Positions 6,794 to 9,218 of a stretch of 9,218 nt of DNA are shown here, piece by piece. A program made the position numbers and the translations under genes. The stretch spans positions 1 to 9,218 of the forward strand of contig JAIWOM010000047.1 in assembly GCA_020216895.1 (NCBI GenBank), read 5' to 3'. Source of the DNA: Microcella sp. Its GTDB lineage: Bacteria; Actinomycetota; Actinomycetes; Actinomycetales; Microbacteriaceae. The stretch's first letter is position 1. Each line of letters starts with the position of its first letter. The notes beneath the pieces were generated by a model. It was not told the DNA's origin and did not search any database. It saw only the letters and a program-made list of their open reading frames with translations.

Positions 6794-6796
6794 GCT
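6791..6796 (+). promoter_or_regulatory. Putative -10 box for aroG overlapping the plsC stop codon
   Basis: TAGGCT includes the TAG stop codon of plsC as its first three bases. Initiation near 6803 would give an aroG leader of about 59 nt. The hexamer equals the one before plsC at 6068. A -35 element is not clear. Confidence 0.45.
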
Positions 6797-6837
6797 GGAA
6801 AACCGGGCCGTCCGCGCGCCCGCACCGCCCTTTTCCA
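6796..6837 (+). repeat. Inverted repeat in front of aroG
   Basis: TGGAAAA (6796-6802) and TTTTCCA (6831-6837) form a perfect 7-bp inverted repeat with 28 bases between. Just inside, GGGC (6805-6808) can pair with GCCC (6827-6830). CGGGC (6804-6808) can instead pair with GCCCG (6818-6822), giving two mutually exclusive small stems. These A4/T4 blocks stand out in this GC-rich DNA. It may be a repressor site or an RNA control element for DAHP synthase. No leader peptide is visible, so classic ribosome-mediated attenuation is not supported. Confidence 0.4.
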
Positions 6838-6848
6838 CCACCAGTTGT

Positions 6849-6853
6849 GAGGA
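6849..6853 (+). promoter_or_regulatory. Ribosome binding site that decides the aroG start
   Basis: GAGGA lies 8 nt before the GTG at 6862. The in-frame GTG at 6847 overlaps this site and has no purine-rich sequence before it, so 6862 is preferred. Confidence 0.65.
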
Positions 6854-6861
6854 ATCCCCCC

Positions 6862-8232
6862 GTGGTCGACCCCTTCGAGCCTGTCGTGCATGCTGACCCC
6901 GCCGTCATCGCCGGGCTCGACAACTGGCGCACGCTGCCGATCAAGCAGCAGCCCGAGTGGCCCGACCGGGCCGCCGTGGCCGCCGCCTCCGCCGAGCTCG
7001 CCACCCTGCCGCCGCTCGTCTTCGCGGGCGAGGTCGACATGCTGCGTGACCGCCTGGCGCGCGCGGCCCGGGGCGAGGCCTTCCTGCTGCAGGGCGGCGA
7101 CTGCGCCGAGACTTTCGCCGGTGCCACGGCCGACCAGATCCGCAACCGGGTGAAGACCATCCTCCAGATGGCGGTCGTGCTCACCTACGGGGCCTCCATG
7201 CCCGTCATCAAGATGGGCCGCATGGCGGGTCAGTTCGCCAAGCCGCGCTCGAGCGACACCGAGACCCGGGGCGACGTCACCCTGCCCGCCTACCGCGGTG
7301 ACATCGTCAACGGCTACGACTTCACGCCCGAGTCGCGCCAGGCCGACCCCGCGCGACTCGTGAAGGGCTACCACACGAGCGCCTCGACGCTGAACCTCAT
7401 CCGCGCGTTCACCCAGGGTGGCTTCGCCGACCTGCGCATGGTGCACAGCTGGAACAAGGGCTTCGCCGCGAACCCCGCCAACCAGCGCTACGAGGGCCTG
7501 GCGAAGGAGATCGACCGCGCGGTGAAGTTCATGGAGGCCGCGGGCGCCGACTTCGACGAGCTGAAGCGCGTCGAGTTCTACTCCAGCCACGAGGGCCTCC
7601 TCATGGACTACGAACGCCCGATGACGCGCATCGACTCGCGCACCGGCACCCCGTACAACACCAGCGCCCACTTTCTCTGGATCGGGGAGCGCACGCGCGA
7701 GCTTGACGGTGCGCATGTCGACTTCTTCAAGCGCATCCGCAACCCCATCGGCGTGAAGCTCGGCCCGTCGACGACGCCCGAGACCATGGAGCGCCTCATC
7801 GACGTGCTCGATCCCGAGCGCGAGCCCGGGCGCCTCACCTTCATCACGCGCATGGGCGCTGGCATGATCCGGGATGCCCTCCCGCCGCTCCTCGAGGCGG
7901 TCAAGGGTCTCGACGCCAACCCGCTGTGGGTCACCGACCCCATGCACGGGAACGGCCTCACCACGCCCACCGGCTACAAGACGCGCCGCTTCGACGACGT
8001 CGTCGATGAGGTCAAGGGCTTCTTCGAGGCGCACCGCGCGGCGGGCACCCACCCGGGCGGCATCCACGTCGAGCTCACCGGCGACGACGTCACCGAGTGC
8101 CTCGGCGGCTCGGAGCAGATCGACGAGGAGACGCTGGCGACCCGCTACGAGTCGCTCTGCGACCCGCGTCTGAACCACATGCAGTCGCTCGAGCTCGCCT
8201 TCCTCGTGGCCGAGGAGCTCGGGCGCAGCTGA
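6862..8232 (+). CDS. aroG: 3-deoxy-D-arabino-heptulosonate-7-phosphate synthase, class II
   Basis: Condenses phosphoenolpyruvate and erythrose 4-phosphate to DAHP, the first step of the shikimate pathway to aromatic amino acids; 456 aa, normal for class II. Diagnostic segments include LLQGGDCAETF (75-85), KMGRMAGQFAKPRS (117-130), GYHTSASTLNLIRAFTQGG (169-187), NPIGVKLGPSTTPE (294-307) and DPMHGN (359-364). The predicted metal ligands Cys81, His362, Glu404 and Asp434 keep the spacing of the M. tuberculosis enzyme (Cys87, His369, Glu411, Asp441, from memory). Characterised homologues are feedback-inhibited by aromatic amino acids and partner with chorismate mutase; whether that holds here is inference, and no chorismate mutase gene is in view. 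Start GTG 6862 is chosen over GTG 6847 from the ribosome binding site. The leader carries an inverted repeat. A kinase gene converges on it 39 bp downstream. Confidence 0.96.
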   Translation: MVDPFEPVVHADPAVIAGLDNWRTLPIKQQPEWPDRAAVAAASAELATLPPLVFAGEVDMLRDRLARAARGEAFLLQGGDCAETFAGATADQIRNRVKTILQMAVVLTYGASMPVIKMGRMAGQFAKPRSSDTETRGDVTLPAYRGDIVNGYDFTPESRQADPARLVKGYHTSASTLNLIRAFTQGGFADLRMVHSWNKGFAANPANQRYEGLAKEIDRAVKFMEAAGADFDELKRVEFYSSHEGLLMDYERPMTRIDSRTGTPYNTSAHFLWIGERTRELDGAHVDFFKRIRNPIGVKLGPSTTPETMERLIDVLDPEREPGRLTFITRMGAGMIRDALPPLLEAVKGLDANPLWVTDPMHGNGLTTPTGYKTRRFDDVVDEVKGFFEAHRAAGTHPGGIHVELTGDDVTECLGGSEQIDEETLATRYESLCDPRLNHMQSLELAFLVAEELGRS

Positions 8233-8275
8233 GCGGCGGTCCCGCATCCGTCGCCACGGCGCGGCGTGCGCTCAG
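8229..8275. terminator. Inverted repeat spanning both stop codons of convergent aroG and kinase genes
   Basis: CTGAGCG (8229-8235) and CGCTCAG (8269-8275) are perfect inverted repeats 33 bases apart. Each contains the stop codon of one of the two convergent genes. Together with short G/C pairings inside, this may act as a weak two-way terminator. There is no long continuous stem or T-run, so the call is tentative. Confidence 0.3.
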
Positions 8276-9218
8276 TACTGCGCGATGACCGTGACGCGGG
8301 AGTTGCGCAGCACGCGCTCGCCCGCGGCCGGGTCGGTGGCCTGCACCGGTGCGAGCGGCGAGTCGCGCAGCCCCGGCGGCACGTTGGTGTCGAGCGCGAC
8401 CTCGAAGCCGGCCTGCTCGAGAATCGCGATCGCCTCCTCGATCGAACGTCCGACGACGTTCGGCACGTCGACCAGGTCGGGCCCGCGCGAGACGATGATG
8501 GTGAGCGTCGCGCCGGGGCGCACGGGGCCGTCGCCGGTGCGCTCGACGCGCAGCACATCGCCCTGGGGCACCTCGTTGTCGAACGCCGACTCGCCGCCGA
8601 CGATGCCGGTCAGCCCCCTCGCGGTGAGGGCGGCCTGCGCCGCCTCCACGGTGAGCCCGCGCACCTCGGGAATCCTGCCGACCGAGACGATCAGCCGCAC
8701 CTCGGTGCCCTTGAACGAGTCGGCGCCCGCATCGAGCGCGGCCTCGTCGACATCCACGACGGCGATGACTGAGCCCTCCGGTACGTCGGCATCGAACTGG
8801 GGGATGCTCTCGCCGAGCTCGAACCCGGCGCCGACCAGTGCGGCGCGGGCGTCGGCCTCGGGCTGCCCGATCACGTCGGGAACGGTCGTCGGCTCCGGGC
8901 CGAGCGAGACGATGAGGGTGACCACGGTGTCGCGGTCCACGACCTCGCCGGCCGGCGGGTCGGTGGCCGCGATGCGCCCGGCCTCGACCTCGAGATCGTA
9001 GGCCTCGCCGAGCTGCTCGTCGACGGTCGCGCCCTGCTCCTCGAGCACGAGGCGGGCGGCCTCCGGCGTGGCTCCTCGGACGTCGGCGATGGTGACCCGC
9101 GCGCCGGGTCCGGCGCCGAACCACCAGCCGATGCCGGCGGCGAGACCGGCCAGAGCCAGCACCGCCGCGAAGAGGATCCACCCCCGCCGACGATTGGCGG
9201 GGCCGCGCCGCGCGAGCT
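8272..9218 (-). CDS. PASTA-domain Ser/Thr protein kinase, C-terminal part (5' end outside window)
   Basis: The frame runs off the window end at 9218. The visible 314 residues start with a basic stretch (RRGPANRRRG, about 9184-9213), followed by one membrane helix (WILFAAVLALAGLAAGIGWWF, about 9118-9180). Four PASTA repeats of about 65-70 residues then follow on the outside, at about 8902-9099, 8677-8886, 8482-8676 and 8275-8470. Typical repeat features are VPDVIG, VPNVVG, GxVI/V, DPxAGExV and the ending VTLIVSxG. This basic-TM-PASTA architecture is that of PknB/PknL/Stk1-type kinases, whose kinase domain would lie beyond 9218. The PASTA repeats bind muropeptides or lipid II in studied relatives. 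A position next to aroG suggests a PknL orthologue, with PASTA repeats as in Corynebacterium PknL. The kinase domain is not seen, so a penicillin-binding protein or other PASTA protein cannot be fully excluded. The GTG at 9162 lies inside the membrane helix and is not the start. Confidence 0.85.
   Translation of the reverse strand, partial: LARRGPANRRRGWILFAAVLALAGLAAGIGWWFGAGPGARVTIADVRGATPEAARLVLEEQGATVDEQLGEAYDLEVEAGRIAATDPPAGEVVDRDTVVTLIVSLGPEPTTVPDVIGQPEADARAALVGAGFELGESIPQFDADVPEGSVIAVVDVDEAALDAGADSFKGTEVRLIVSVGRIPEVRGLTVEAAQAALTARGLTGIVGGESAFDNEVPQGDVLRVERTGDGPVRPGATLTIIVSRGPDLVDVPNVVGRSIEEAIAILEQAGFEVALDTNVPPGLRDSPLAPVQATDPAAGERVLRNSRVTVIAQY

Noticed and set aside
6847..6861. GTG 6847 as the aroG start
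   Set aside because: It overlaps the only good ribosome binding site, which is correctly placed for GTG 6862.
6803..6861. Leader-peptide attenuator for aroG
   Set aside because: No short open frame with Phe, Tyr or Trp codons is present in the leader; only stem-forming sequence is seen.
6748..8247. 499-codon open frame on the minus strand
   Set aside because: It is antisense to aroG, whose plus-strand product matches class II DAHP synthase along its full length.
8090..9181. 363-codon minus-strand frame overlapping the PASTA gene
   Set aside because: Arg-rich, motif-free translation. The neighbouring minus frame has the membrane helix and four PASTA repeats.
1..9218. Mobile elements, CRISPR, tRNA or a defence island
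   Set aside because: No direct repeat array, transposase, integrase, tRNA-like cloverleaf or toxin-antitoxin pair was found. Every gap is under 100 bp and base composition looks even throughout.

Overview
The window is very GC-rich, gene-dense DNA with strong G/C bias at third codon positions. Five of the six visible start codons are GTG, and TAGACT/TAGGCT-type -10 boxes precede them. The protein set, which includes a class II DAHP synthase, an EspI/MinD-like ATPase, a FadD15-like acyl-CoA synthetase and a PASTA-tailed kinase, points to an actinomycete. Micrococcales/Microbacteriaceae is my best guess, by inference only.

Layout. Positions 2-1168 (+) hold the 3' end of a pyruvate carboxylase gene. 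Positions 1249-2574 (+) encode a ParA/MinD-type ATPase with a long disordered head, followed 7 bp later by peptide deformylase (2582-3082, +). A perfect 19-bp hairpin (3101-3141) separates this block from a convergent long-chain acyl-CoA synthetase (3151-4974, -). A 99-bp divergent promoter region (4975-5073) serves the synthetase and a ROK glucokinase (5074-6027, +). Then come a PlsC-type acyltransferase (6104-6793, +) and class II DAHP synthase (6862-8232, +). Last is the convergent 3' end of a Ser/Thr kinase gene (8272 to past 9218, -), of which only the membrane anchor and four extracellular PASTA repeats are visible.

How the genes fit together. Pyruvate carboxylase (anaplerosis), glucokinase (glucose entry) and DAHP synthase (entry to the shikimate pathway, using PEP) belong to central carbon metabolism. 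The acyl-CoA synthetase and PlsC-like enzyme activate fatty acids and acylate lysophosphatidate for phospholipids. Deformylase matures nascent proteins, and the PASTA kinase is expected to sense cell-wall material. From memory, the grouping of FadD15-like, PlsC-like, AroG and kinase genes matches a neighbourhood seen in Mycobacterium tuberculosis (around Rv2176-Rv2187) and Corynebacterium, so this looks like an old, vertically inherited actinobacterial block.

I see no mobile element, CRISPR array, tRNA, rRNA or phage gene. All intergenic gaps are under 100 bp, and no stretch of 300 bases lacks a gene. I do not see a convincing new biological system. The points most worth a second look are the MinD-like ATPase with no secretion locus beside it, the repeated -10 signature with an apparently leaderless glucokinase mRNA, the inverted repeat in front of aroG, and the hairpins between convergent genes.
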